Below are positions 1-10,046 of a stretch of DNA of 64,000 nt, piece after piece (the stretch's first letter is position 1; the number at the start of each line of letters is the position of its first letter). The notes below the pieces were generated by a model. That model saw only the letters and a list, made by a program, of their open reading frames with translations, was not told the DNA's origin and did not search any database. Source of the stretch: Sporosarcina sp. Marseille-Q4943. Lineage in GTDB: Bacteria > Bacillota > Bacilli > Bacillales_A > Planococcaceae. The stretch is from contig NZ_OX031157.1 in the NCBI RefSeq assembly GCF_943736995.1, positions 1,907,501 through 1,971,500 on the forward strand, written 5' to 3'. The position numbers were made by a program, and so were the translations under genes.

Positions 1-128
1 CCCTCAAGATGAGATTTCCCATTACATTTGTAAGTAAGATCCCTCAAAGAAGATGAGGTGGATAGGTCCGGGGTGGAAGCGTGGCGACACGTGCAGCTGA
101 CGGATACTAATCGATCGAGGACTTAACC
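1..128 (+). rRNA. rrl: 23S ribosomal RNA, 3' end only (first rRNA operon)
   Basis: The last 128 bases of a 23S gene that begins before the window. The stretch is essentially identical to the end of the complete 23S gene at 26247-26374 and ends in the usual GGACTTAACC. The gene is cut by the window edge, not by biology. It shows that a second rRNA operon lies directly upstream of the guaB region, as in Bacillus. Confidence 0.95.
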
Positions 129-217
129 TTAAGTTACTTAAGTACGGTTGAACTTGACGTTCAGCGACAATGTTGGTTTTATCTAGTTTTGAACGAACAA
201 GCATCGTTCATACATAG

Positions 218-334
218 TCTGGTGACGAAGGCGAAGAGGTCACACCCGTTCCCATACCGAACACGGAAGTTAAGCTCTTCAGCGCCGATGGTAGTAGGGG
301 GCTTCCCCCTGTGAGAGTAGGACGTCGCCGGGCA
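218..334 (+). rRNA. rrf: 5S ribosomal RNA (first operon)
   Basis: A 117-nt gene identical over its length to the second 5S copy at 26464-26580. It contains the conserved stretches CCGAACACGGAAGTTAAGC and GAGAGTAGGACG, and its ends pair. It follows the 23S gene by 89 nt and is followed directly by a Rho-independent terminator. Confidence 0.95.
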
Positions 335-336
335 AA

Positions 337-366
337 GGCCATCCCCTGTGGGGGATGGTTTTTTTT
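337..366 (+). terminator. Terminator of the first rRNA operon
   Basis: The stem CCATCCCC / GGGGATGG is followed by a run of eight T. The same hairpin, with one change, ends the decayed 5S copy at 552-580 and the second operon at 26583-26611. Confidence 0.9.
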
Positions 367-399
367 ATGTTTAACAATATAACCGAAGGTTAACTATCT

Positions 400-548
400 G
401 TCGTACCGGTTCCTGCCTCGAACATGGAAGTTAAGCTCTTCAGCGCCGATGGTAGTAAAGCGGCGCAGCCGCTTTGCGTAATTTACACCAACGGTGCAAA
501 TTACGCAGGGAACAGGCTTCCCCCTGTGAGAGTAGGACGTCGCCGGGC
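400..548 (+). pseudogene. Decayed 5S rRNA copy with a structured 59-nt insert
   Basis: From about 421 the sequence repeats the middle of 5S (GGAAGTTAAGCTCTTCAGCG, then GATGGTAGTA). It resumes at 516 with GCTTCCCCCTGTGAGAGTAGG through the end of the gene. The first roughly 25 nt of 5S, including the strand that would close helix I, are unrecognisable. Between the two 5S parts (457-515) sits an insert of two hairpins: AAAGCGGC / GCCGCTTT, and GCGTAATTT-a-CACC / GGTG-c-AAATTACGC (476-506). It probably arose by tandem duplication of 5S plus terminator followed by decay. It cannot form normal 5S. Confidence 0.8.
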
Positions 549-551
549 AAA

Positions 552-580
552 GGCCATCCCCTTTGGGGGATGGTTTTTTT
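552..580 (+). terminator. Terminator after the decayed 5S copy
   Basis: The stem CCATCCCC / GGGGATGG with loop TTTG is followed by seven T. It is a near-copy of the terminator at 337-366 and supports a tandem duplication of the 5S-terminator unit. Confidence 0.85.
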
Positions 581-676
581 ATGTTTAAAAATCCATACAA
601 ATTGGAGCAATATTGTATAGTATAGGGACTCGGTGTACTTCGGCGTCCAAAACAACCCCATCCGAGTGAGCTCCAC

Positions 677-797
677 TTATGCGGATTTATATTGGTTTAT
701 GAGCTTTTAATTACGATTATGCGTATTTAGAAAGGTTTATGCGTGCTTCGGAGACTTTATGCGTCTTTGATTCGATTTATGCGTTTCTGAGAGATGA
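677..797 (+). repeat. 20-bp phased array, TTATGCG family (array 1)
   Basis: Six cores TTATGCG or TTATGAG start at 677, 697, 717, 737, 757 and 777, exactly 20 bp apart. The 12-13 bases between cores differ from unit to unit. The array lies between the rRNA operon tail and gpx and contains no credible ORF. The rest of 581-893 holds one clear CGTCCAAAA unit at 644, a degenerate one near 663 and the gpx leader. Confidence 0.85.
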
Positions 798-893
798 GGG
801 AAGTATACAACGGTTGAAATCATCCGTCTATCATCTTTGCATTGCCCGCAAAGTTGACTTATTGTTGATTAATAAAGGCGAGGAAAGGTGATG

Positions 894-1379
894 ATGAGTA
901 TGGCTTCCATCTACGATTTTTCGGTTGAAAAGCCGGATGGCGTTTTGCAATCGATGAAGGACTATGAAGGCTCGGTTGCCGTCATTGTAAATACGGCGAG
1001 TAAATGTGGTTTTACGGATCAATTCAAAGAGCTTCAACAACTTTACGAGGATTATCGCAATCAAGGATTTGTCGTTCTCGGCTTCCCTTCCGATAATTTC
1101 ATGAATCAGGAATTCGATTCGATTGAAGAAACGCTGTCGTTTTGCGAAATGAACTATGGAGTGACATTTCCGATGTTTGCAAAGGTGGATGTCGTCGGCG
1201 ATAATGCAGCTCCGTTGTTTTCATTTTTGACGCAACAAAAAAAGGGGCTGCTAACTGAGGGCATCAAATGGAATTTCACGAAATTCCTTATTGATCGTAA
1301 TGGGAACGTTCTGGAACGTTTTGCGCCGCAAACATCCCCGACTAAAATGCGAGCCGCGATTGAAAAGTCAATTCAGTGA
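894..1379 (+). CDS. Glutathione peroxidase family thiol peroxidase (Gpx/BsaA-like)
   Basis: Thioredoxin-fold peroxidase that reduces peroxides in the cytosol, probably with thioredoxin-type thiols rather than glutathione. The peroxidatic cysteine is in NTASKCGFT, the tryptophan motif is WNFTKFLID, and a second cysteine precedes MNYGVTFPMF. The usual FPCNQFG loop reads FPSDNFM, so the catalytic glutamine is replaced by asparagine and the loop cysteine by serine. Length (about 161 aa) is normal. ATGs lie at 891, 894 and 900 and a GTG at 888; I chose 894 for its spacing to AGGAAAGG. The gene stands alone between the rRNA operon and guaB, a place not occupied by gpx in B. subtilis. Confidence 0.85.
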   Translation: MSMASIYDFSVEKPDGVLQSMKDYEGSVAVIVNTASKCGFTDQFKELQQLYEDYRNQGFVVLGFPSDNFMNQEFDSIEETLSFCEMNYGVTFPMFAKVDVVGDNAAPLFSFLTQQKKGLLTEGIKWNFTKFLIDRNGNVLERFAPQTSPTKMRAAIEKSIQ

Positions 1380-1412
1380 ATTTAAGGAATTCTTTTTCTT
1401 ATTCATGTCTCC

Positions 1413-2956
<1,544 letters not shown>

Positions 2957-2985
2957 TAAGTGGAGACAGTAACTATGGAACTTCA

Positions 2986-3031
2986 GCACCTTTCCGCACG
3001 TCTCGATATAAGCGGAAAGGTGCTTTTTTAA
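2986..3031 (+). terminator. guaB terminator
   Basis: The 12-bp stem GCACCTTTCCGC / GCGGAAAGGTGC is followed by seven T. Confidence 0.9.
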
Positions 3032-3102
3032 TCGAATCCCCTAATCGTGTTCATGATGTGATAAAATATAAAGTGGAAAATTGCAATGACGGAGGTAGTT
3101 TG

Positions 3103-4446
3103 GTGAAACGGGAAATGAGAAAATGGGTTGCTTTGCTGATCATTCCATTCGTATTGATGATGACGTTCGGCACAGCGCCTGCACAAGCAGAATCGACACT
3201 CGGCATTCATGTAGATGGTGCCATTCTAATTGACGCGGATAGTGGAAAAATCTTATACGAAGAGAATGCAGATAAACCACTCGGCATTGCAAGTATGTCT
3301 AAGATGATGACTGAATATATCCTATTTGAAGCAATAGAAGAAGGCAAAATCAGTTGGGACCAGGAATACAAAGTCACTGATTACACGTATGCCATCTCGC
3401 AGGACAGGCGTCTAAGCAATGTGCCGCTCCGTAAAGATGGAACGTATACGATCAGGGAGCTTTATGAAGCATTGGCAATCTATTCAGCGAATGCTGCAAC
3501 AATCGCTATTGCCGAAACGATTGCAGGAACGGAAACAGAATTTCTAAAATTGATGGATGCCAAAGCGAAGGAAATCGGTTTGGTCGATTATAAGTTCGTC
3601 AACTCAACAGGTTTGAACAATGAATATTTACAAGGGATGCATCCGCAAGGTACAGGGGTGAATGACGAAAACGTCATGCCTGCCAAATCAGTTGCAAAGC
3701 TTGCATTCCACTTGATGAAAGATTATCCGGAAGTTTTGGACACGACGAAAATCAATTCGAAAATATTCCGTGAAGGAACATCAGATGCCATCAAAATGGA
3801 CAACTGGAACTTCATGCTTCCAGGTTTCGTTTACGAATATGAAGGCGTCGACGGACTGAAGACAGGAACGACTGATTTCGCAGGACATTGCTTTACGGGA
3901 ACGGCGAAACGAGGAGACAAGCGACTCATCGCTGTCGTCATGAAAGCTGTAGACGCAAATGGAGTCGGTTCCTACAAGGCACGCTTTGACGCGACTCGGG
4001 CGTTGTTCGATTATGGATTCAGCCAGTTTTCCGAAGAAGAGCTTCTTCCGGCAGGATACCAATTCAAAAAGCAAAAAACATTGGACGTACTGAAAGGGAA
4101 AGAGAAAACCGTTTCCATAGAAGTGAAAGAGCCAATTCGAGCAATGATCAAATCGAATGAAAAGGATCTTTTCGAGCCACAGCTTGTCCTTGATGAGTCC
4201 TTATTGAAAGATGGTGCACTCGAAGCGCCTATCAAAAAAGGCACGGTCGTCGGACATGTGAAGCTCGTTAAAAAAGAGGGCGAGGATTACGGATTCATCG
4301 AATCAAAAGACCTCGGCATGGATGTCGTCGTCACAGATGATGTCGAAAAAGCCGGATGGTTTGCGCTAATGATGAGCGCAATCGGTGATTTCTTCGTCGG
4401 TATTTGGGAAAGTGCAACTGGGTTTATAAAAGGTTTATTTAAGTAA
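3103..4446 (+). CDS. dacA: D-alanyl-D-alanine carboxypeptidase, PBP5 type
   Basis: Low-molecular-weight penicillin-binding protein that removes the terminal D-alanine from peptidoglycan stem peptides outside the membrane. All active-site motifs are present: SMSK (Ser64-Lys67), SAN (128-130) and KTG (253-255). A signal peptide ends at APAQA-ES and the C-terminus is an amphipathic membrane anchor (WFALMMSAIGDFFVG region). The frame is open upstream, but the GTG at 3103 after GGAGG gives a proper signal peptide of about 30 residues (447 aa in all). A TTG at 3100 is also possible. Confidence 0.95.
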   Translation: MKREMRKWVALLIIPFVLMMTFGTAPAQAESTLGIHVDGAILIDADSGKILYEENADKPLGIASMSKMMTEYILFEAIEEGKISWDQEYKVTDYTYAISQDRRLSNVPLRKDGTYTIRELYEALAIYSANAATIAIAETIAGTETEFLKLMDAKAKEIGLVDYKFVNSTGLNNEYLQGMHPQGTGVNDENVMPAKSVAKLAFHLMKDYPEVLDTTKINSKIFREGTSDAIKMDNWNFMLPGFVYEYEGVDGLKTGTTDFAGHCFTGTAKRGDKRLIAVVMKAVDANGVGSYKARFDATRALFDYGFSQFSEEELLPAGYQFKKQKTLDVLKGKEKTVSIEVKEPIRAMIKSNEKDLFEPQLVLDESLLKDGALEAPIKKGTVVGHVKLVKKEGEDYGFIESKDLGMDVVVTDDVEKAGWFALMMSAIGDFFVGIWESATGFIKGLFK

Positions 4447-4480
4447 TATTTATGGAAAACATGATAACTAGTGATATTTT

Positions 4481-4604
4481 CAGCCTGATTGAAAACGCTT
4501 GTCAGCCTAGGCGCGAAGTGGAGCGAAGACGTGAATAGAACTAAGGTTCATGAGCGGACGAGCGACACGAGCAACAACGGATGCGAGCGTTTGTCAACAG
4601 GCTG
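4481..4604. repeat. Long imperfect inverted repeat after dacA
   Basis: CAGCCTG at 4481 pairs with CAGGCTG ending at 4604, and AAAACGCT at 4492 pairs with AGCGTTT at 4586, enclosing about 85 nt with smaller internal pairings. It sits between dacA and the convergent terminator and contains no ORF of note. It could be an mRNA 3' structure or a remnant of a palindromic repeat. Confidence 0.55.
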
Positions 4605-4641
4605 AGGTGATGGGTCCGTCAAGGGCCCATCACCTTTTTTT
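4605..4641. terminator. Bidirectional terminator between dacA and pdxR
   Basis: AGGTGATGGG pairs with CCCATCACCT, with T on both sides (T7 on the + strand). It overlaps the last codons of the minus-strand regulator. Confidence 0.85.
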
Positions 4642-6042
4642 AATTTTCCATGCGTCCATGAGTTGCTCAACGGTCCATGCAATCTGGTCGTCTGCCAAGC
4701 CGCCGAAGCCGATTAGAAAGGATGGCCGTACGCTCTTCGCGGCGATGCGGTATTCATTCAATCCGTATACGCGTATGCCTTTGGTGAGAGCTGCCTTGGA
4801 CAATGCATCTTCATCCTCGTCTGTATGAACATTGATGAGGATATGCATGCCCGCCTCGTCACCCGAGAATGAAATTGTCGGGGCATATTGCTGCAGGGAA
4901 TCCGTAAGCAGTTGCAACTTGCGTTTATACACTTTCCGCATCCGGTTCAAGTGTCGGGCAAAATGGCCGTCAGCCATGAAACGGGCAAGCGTGTGCTGGT
5001 CAAGTCGCGGCACTGTTGACGAGTAATGGATGAATGCCTCCTCGTAGCGTTTACGCAAAACGGGAGGGAGCACCATATAGGCGATCCGAAGCGATGGCAT
5101 AAGAGATTTGGAAAAGGTGCTGACGTAGATGACCTTGCCGGCTTTATCCATCCCTTGTAATGATGGGATCGGGCGTCCTGTATAGCGGAATTCGCTATCG
5201 TAATCATCCTCGATGATAAAATTGCTAGCACTTGCAGCCGCCCAGTTCAATAATGCCGTTCTACGCGCTGCAGAAAGCACTGTGCCGGTAGGGAACTGAT
5301 GGGAAGGTGTCACGTAGGCCACCGTCGCTTCGGACTGCTGGAGCGCCTGTACGTCCATTCCTTCCTCGTCGACCGCAATCGGCACCGCTTCCCTGTTATT
5401 GTGGAAGAACACATGATGGGTGAGCGGATAGCCAGGATCCTCGATCGCATATTTTGCCTGTGGTCCGAGCAGCCGAATGAGCAACGGCATAAGCTGCTCT
5501 GTACCGGAGCCGACGATGATCTGGTCCGCGGAGCAATCGACTCCTCTCGAATGATACAAATACTTCGCGATTTCCTGACGAAGCTCTACATCACCGTGTG
5601 GGTGGCCCAATAGCAGGAGATGATTTGCAGATTCATCAATGGTGTCTTTTGCGTATTTCCGCCATTGCTTGAAAGGGAATGACTCCGTATCGATTTTACC
5701 CGGGGAAAAGTCAATCTCCAGCTCTTTCTGCTCCTCTTCAGCAGCTACAATCACTGCCTCAGTCGGTTGTACGTACGCCAATTCGCCAATTTCCTGCACG
5801 AAATAACCTCTTCGCGGTTTTGAGGTAATAAACCCTTCCGCGGCAAGCTGACCATAGGCAATCTCGATTGTCGTTTGACTAACGTCGAGAAAATCGCCGA
5901 GTTTACGTTTCGAAGGGAGCTTTTCGCCGACAGCAAGTTTCCCTTCGGTGATATCCTTGCGAATTTGCTGGTAAATTTGCTCGTATAGAGGGGTTTCACT
6001 TTCTTTATTTAGTTCAATCAATAACATTTCCAATTTCGACAC
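4630..6042 (-). CDS. pdxR: MocR-family PLP-dependent transcriptional regulator, probable PdxR
   Basis: A GntR-type winged helix-turn-helix (about residues 14-82; PSKRKLGDFLDVSQTTIE) is fused to a class I aminotransferase-like domain. The fold keeps the PLP-lysine context STFSKSLMPSLRIAYMV. MocR proteins sense PLP. Divergent placement 92 bp from pdxS is the classical PdxR arrangement, so it probably controls vitamin B6 synthesis; that role is inferred from position. Length (470 aa) is typical. The longest start is a GTG with GAGG only 1 nt away; a TTG at 6033 or the ATG at 6027 would have better spacing. A GabR-like role is the alternative. Confidence 0.8.
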   Translation of the reverse strand: MSKLEMLLIELNKESETPLYEQIYQQIRKDITEGKLAVGEKLPSKRKLGDFLDVSQTTIEIAYGQLAAEGFITSKPRRGYFVQEIGELAYVQPTEAVIVAAEEEQKELEIDFSPGKIDTESFPFKQWRKYAKDTIDESANHLLLLGHPHGDVELRQEIAKYLYHSRGVDCSADQIIVGSGTEQLMPLLIRLLGPQAKYAIEDPGYPLTHHVFFHNNREAVPIAVDEEGMDVQALQQSEATVAYVTPSHQFPTGTVLSAARRTALLNWAAASASNFIIEDDYDSEFRYTGRPIPSLQGMDKAGKVIYVSTFSKSLMPSLRIAYMVLPPVLRKRYEEAFIHYSSTVPRLDQHTLARFMADGHFARHLNRMRKVYKRKLQLLTDSLQQYAPTISFSGDEAGMHILINVHTDEDEDALSKAALTKGIRVYGLNEYRIAAKSVRPSFLIGFGGLADDQIAWTVEQLMDAWKIKKR

Positions 6043-6049
6043 CTCAATC

Positions 6050-6107
6050 TGACCACTTCGAATTTCGGTAAACTGAGTATTTCAATATGGTCATACTCTA
6101 GTATACT
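6050..6107 (+). promoter_or_regulatory. pdxR-pdxS divergent control region
   Basis: A good -10 for pdxS (TATACT, 6102-6107) has no recognisable -35, as expected for an activator-dependent promoter. TGACCA (6050) and TGGTCA (6088) form an inverted pair 38 bp apart that could be PdxR half-sites. The operator assignment is inference. Confidence 0.4.
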
Positions 6108-6134
6108 GAATGAAATGAAAAGGGGGAAGAGTAA

Positions 6135-6980
6135 ATGGAATTTAAATATGGCGGCGTCATTATGGATGTTATCAACGCGGAGCAGGCAAAAGTGGCAGAG
6201 GCAGCGGGTGCAGTTGCCGTCATGGCACTTGAGCGTGTCCCTTCGGACATTAGGGCAGCCGGCGGTGTCGCACGTATGGCGGATCCGCGCATCGTGGAAG
6301 AGGTTCAAAAAGCGGTATCGATTCCGGTCATGGCAAAAGTACGAATCGGACACATTTCGGAAGCGCGTATACTAGAAGCGATGGGTGTCGACTTCATTGA
6401 TGAAAGTGAAGTGTTGACCCCGGCGGATGACGAGTTCCATTTATTGAAGAGCGATTATAGAGTGCCATTTGTCTGTGGGGCACGCAATCTTGGGGAAGCA
6501 GCACGGCGTCTCGGAGAAGGGGCAAAGATGCTTCGTACGAAAGGGGAGCCTGGAACGGGCAATATCGTTGAAGCGGTTCGCCATCTTCGCCAAGTGAATG
6601 CGCAAGTGAATCAAATCGTTCATATGAATAATGATGAATTGATGGTGGCGGCGAGAGATCTAGCTGCACCCTATGATGTATTGCTTGCGATTCGTGAAAC
6701 GAAACGTCTACCGGTTACCAATTACGCGGCAGGCGGCGTAGCGACTCCTGCGGATGCGGCGCTCATGATGGAACTCGGCGCTGACGGCGTATTCGTCGGA
6801 TCAGGCATCTTCAAATCCGACAACCCTGAACGATTCGCGCGTGCAATTGTCATGGCGACGGAAGATTTCCGAAACTATGCATTGATCGGTGATTTATCCA
6901 AAGACATCGGTACGCCGATGAAGGGGCTGGAAATTAGTAAGCTGCCGGAAAGTGAATTGATGGCGGTGCGTGGAGTTTGA
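6135..6980 (+). CDS. pdxS: Pyridoxal 5'-phosphate synthase subunit PdxS
   Basis: Synthase subunit that makes PLP from ribose 5-phosphate, glyceraldehyde 3-phosphate and ammonia. Catalytic residues are in place: Asp11 in GGVIMDV, Lys68 in VMAKVRIGH and Lys136 in MLRTKGEPG, plus the phosphate-binding [12 protein letters not shown]. Numbering is 13 lower than in B. subtilis because the N-terminal helix is short (281 aa against about 294). The ATG at 6135 follows GGGGGAAGAG. The glutaminase partner PdxT, normally the next gene, is absent; a Nudix gene follows instead. Confidence 0.95.
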   Translation: MEFKYGGVIMDVINAEQAKVAEAAGAVAVMALERVPSDIRAAGGVARMADPRIVEEVQKAVSIPVMAKVRIGHISEARILEAMGVDFIDESEVLTPADDEFHLLKSDYRVPFVCGARNLGEAARRLGEGAKMLRTKGEPGTGNIVEAVRHLRQVNAQVNQIVHMNNDELMVAARDLAAPYDVLLAIRETKRLPVTNYAAGGVATPADAALMMELGADGVFVGSGIFKSDNPERFARAIVMATEDFRNYALIGDLSKDIGTPMKGLEISKLPESELMAVRGV

Positions 6981-6988
6981 AAATGAAA

Positions 6989-7013
6989 GCCAGGGCATTT
7001 TACATGCTCTGGC
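6989..7013 (+). terminator. Hairpin after pdxS
   Basis: GCCAGGGCA pairs with TGCTCTGGC. The following T-run is poor, so termination may be partial and could allow readthrough into the Nudix gene. Confidence 0.5.
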
Positions 7014-7067
7014 CTTTGCCATTTATGCTTTTTTGGAATAAACTCAAAGGAGTCAGGAGGACTCAAG

Positions 7068-7655
7068 TTGGCAGAGCTTTTAAAAGTATTCGAAGAAAAT
7101 TATAAATATGTATGTGATGAAACGAGAGGGACCATCCATAAGAAAGGTTTATGGCACGAGACGTTCCATTGTTGGCTTGTGGATGATACGAACGTTTTTA
7201 TTCAAAAAAGAAGCGCGACTAAAAAGGATTTCCCTAGCCTATATGATATTACAGCTGCGGGTCATTTGCAGGCGGATGAGGAAGTTATGGACGGAATTCG
7301 TGAAGTCGAGGAGGAGCTCGGCATAAAAGTGGACCCTTTTAAGCTGAAACGGATGGGTTTCGTTCGGGATGTCATCAAGTTGCCGGGGTTCATTGACAAG
7401 GAATTTGCAAATGTTTTTCTATATCATTCAACTTTTGCATTCGAGGAATTTACATTGCAGCAAGAGGAAGTGGAAAGCATCCATTCCGTTTCGATAGAAA
7501 ATTTGCAGGCACTCTTCACAGGAGAAGTGGAAACTATCACGTGTACGGACGATAATTCCACGGATATCACGCTGGCCGACTTTGTTCCACATGAAACAGC
7601 ATACTTTCAAGCGGTCGGAGAATTCTTGAGTCTTGCCAAAAGTGGCGGCATGTAG
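7068..7655 (+). CDS. Nudix hydrolase, IPP-isomerase-like subgroup
   Basis: The Nudix box reads GHLQADEEVMDGIREVEEEL, one residue shorter in the central spacer than the textbook pattern but with the metal-binding REVEEELG helix intact. The N-terminal HETFHCWLVDD and the length (195 aa) fit the YfcD/IDI-like group, whose substrates are mostly unknown (diphosphates of nucleosides or other small molecules). Translation starts at a TTG eight bases after AGGAGG. It follows pdxS in the place normally held by pdxT; a link to B6 metabolism is not shown. Confidence 0.8.
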   Translation: MAELLKVFEENYKYVCDETRGTIHKKGLWHETFHCWLVDDTNVFIQKRSATKKDFPSLYDITAAGHLQADEEVMDGIREVEEELGIKVDPFKLKRMGFVRDVIKLPGFIDKEFANVFLYHSTFAFEEFTLQQEEVESIHSVSIENLQALFTGEVETITCTDDNSTDITLADFVPHETAYFQAVGEFLSLAKSGGM

Positions 7656-7680
7656 TAAAGTGATGTTAATTTCAAATAAA

Positions 7681-7913
7681 AGACGATGATGGGAAGCAGT
7701 AGCAAGCACGTTTTTCCAAGAGAGCCGGCGGGTGGTGCGAGCCGGTAAAGACACTTGCGAATCCGTCCCTGAGTAGCCGGGCTGAACGATTAGTAGGCCT
7801 AGCCGGACATTGAACCGTTATTTCAAAGAGTGGATCAGCTATTTTGCTGATCAATTTGGGTGGCAACGCGGGTAGTTCTCGTCCCTTGTATAGGGGATAG
7901 AGGGCTTTTTTTG
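7681..7913 (+). promoter_or_regulatory. T-box leader of serS
   Basis: The AAGAGAGCCGG stretch of stem I, the antiterminator T-box GGGTGGCAACGCGGG (7857-7872) and a terminator stem followed by T7 (about 7876-7912) occur in the correct order before serS. The probable specifier is TCC at 7763-7765 after GAA, a serine codon, matching the downstream gene. Uncharged tRNA-Ser would favour antitermination. About 190 nt, including a palindromic repeat, separate the terminator from serS. Confidence 0.85.
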
Positions 7914-7962
7914 TGTTTTCAATTATAATAACTGGCTCATCATCGTTTTTTGAGTAATTCAG

Positions 7963-8081
7963 GATTAGAGCGAAAGGCGGCGACTCCTGCCGGAACAGCG
8001 CGAGCTGAAAGCCCCGCAGGAACGAAGTGACGAGGAGATTGAAGCCGTGCCCGCGGAAAGCGTCCGCCTGTAGCGGAAATC
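7963..8081. repeat. Bacillales-type interspersed palindromic repeat, copy 1
   Basis: The ends GATT..GCG..GGCGG and CCGCC..AGCGGAAATC are complementary, with GACTCCTGC and GCAGGAACGAAGTGACGAGG inside. It shares its skeleton (GGCGGCGACTCCTG ... GAAAGCGTCCGCC ... GGAAAYC) with copies at 35272-35400 and 45553-45752. Here it lies inside the serS leader between terminator and start codon. Confidence 0.8.
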
Positions 8082-8119
8082 TGGTTATAAGTTCGTAACA
8101 AATAAAGGAGGAATCGGTT

Positions 8120-9394
8120 ATGTTAGACATTAAATTGCTTCGTGCGAACTTCGATGAAGTGAAAGAAAAGCTTACGAAGCGCGGGGAAGACTTGACGGAT
8201 TTGGATAAGTTCGTCGGGCTGGATGAAAAGCGGAGAGAACTGATTGCGAAAGTGGAAGTGCTAAAGGCTGAACGCAATGAAGTTTCGCAAAGAGTGGCGG
8301 AAATGAAACGCAATAAGGAAAATGCGGATGACGTCATCGCGCGCATGCGTGAAGTCGGTGATGAAATCAAAACACTTGATGAGCAATTGCATCAAGTCGA
8401 AGAAGATCTGAACTACATCATGATGCGCATTCCGAATATCCCACATGAGTCTGTTCCTGTCGGCGATAGCGAAGACGATAACGTCGAAATTCGTACATGG
8501 GGCGAGAAGCCGGAATTCGGTTTCGAACCAAAGCCACATTGGGAGATCGGCACGGATCTGAACTTGCTTGATTTTGAAAGAGCCGCAAAAGTGACGGGGA
8601 GCCGTTTCGTGTTCTACCGCGGGCTTGGTGCAAGACTGGAGCGGGCGTTGATCAACTTCATGCTCGATCTGCATATAGAAGAGCACGGCTATGAGGAAAT
8701 GTTGCCGCCATATTTGGTGAACCGCACGAGCTTGACGGGGACAGGTCAGCTTCCGAAGTTTGAAGAGGATGCGTTCCTAGTTGAGGAAGAGGATTATTTC
8801 TTAATTCCAACGTCTGAAGTTCCGGTGACGAACTATTACCGTGACGAAATCATTGACGGTGCTCAATTGCCGATCGCCTATACGGCTTACAGCACGAACT
8901 TCCGTTCAGAAGCTGGATCTGCAGGCCGCGATACTCGTGGATTGATTCGCCAGCATCAGTTCAATAAAGTAGAGCTTGTCCGCTTTGTGAAGCCGGAAGA
9001 GTCGTATGATGAGTTGGAGAAGTTGACGGGGCATGCGGAGAAAGTGCTTCAATTGCTTGGACTGCCATACCGTGTCCTGAAAATGTGCACGGCGGACCTT
9101 GGTTTCACGGCTGCGAAGAAATACGACATCGAAGTATGGATTCCGACGCAAGACACATACCGTGAAATCTCTTCTTGCTCAAACTTCGAAGATTTCCAAG
9201 CGAGACGCGCTTCTATCCGTTTCCGTCGCGAGCAAGGTGCGAAGCCTGAATTCGTGCATACGTTGAACGGAAGCGGTTTGGCGGTCGGCCGGACTGTTGC
9301 TGCCATCTTAGAAAACTTCCAGCAAGAGGACGGATCTGTCATCATTCCGGAAGTATTGCGTCCGTATATGGGTGGAAAAGAAGTTATTCGATAA
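8120..9394 (+). CDS. serS: Seryl-tRNA synthetase
   Basis: Charges tRNA-Ser in the cytosol. The 424-aa protein has the N-terminal antiparallel coiled-coil arm (about residues 25-105, rich in K/E heptads) and the class II core: motif 2 [20 protein letters not shown] and motif 3 [16 protein letters not shown]. The ATG follows AAAGGAGG. It is expressed under the T-box leader and ends in a convergent terminator shared with tadA. Confidence 0.98.
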   Translation: MLDIKLLRANFDEVKEKLTKRGEDLTDLDKFVGLDEKRRELIAKVEVLKAERNEVSQRVAEMKRNKENADDVIARMREVGDEIKTLDEQLHQVEEDLNYIMMRIPNIPHESVPVGDSEDDNVEIRTWGEKPEFGFEPKPHWEIGTDLNLLDFERAAKVTGSRFVFYRGLGARLERALINFMLDLHIEEHGYEEMLPPYLVNRTSLTGTGQLPKFEEDAFLVEEEDYFLIPTSEVPVTNYYRDEIIDGAQLPIAYTAYSTNFRSEAGSAGRDTRGLIRQHQFNKVELVRFVKPEESYDELEKLTGHAEKVLQLLGLPYRVLKMCTADLGFTAAKKYDIEVWIPTQDTYREISSCSNFEDFQARRASIRFRREQGAKPEFVHTLNGSGLAVGRTVAAILENFQQEDGSVIIPEVLRPYMGGKEVIR

Positions 9395-9399
9395 GAAAA

Positions 9400-9918
<519 letters not shown>

Positions 9919-10046
9919 TCATCGCTCCTTGCAATTAGTGTACCATCCTACAAAGGGCCTTGCCATTTTGCGGCAACGTCTATGTTTCATCATCCTTGTA
10001 TGATAAAATGAAGTGCAGAAATTGACGAATCAAAGGAGAGCTTGTT

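Noticed and set aside
677..797. CRISPR-like array
   Set aside because: Cores are only 7-11 bp with 9-13 bp between them, far below CRISPR repeat and spacer sizes, and there are no cas genes.
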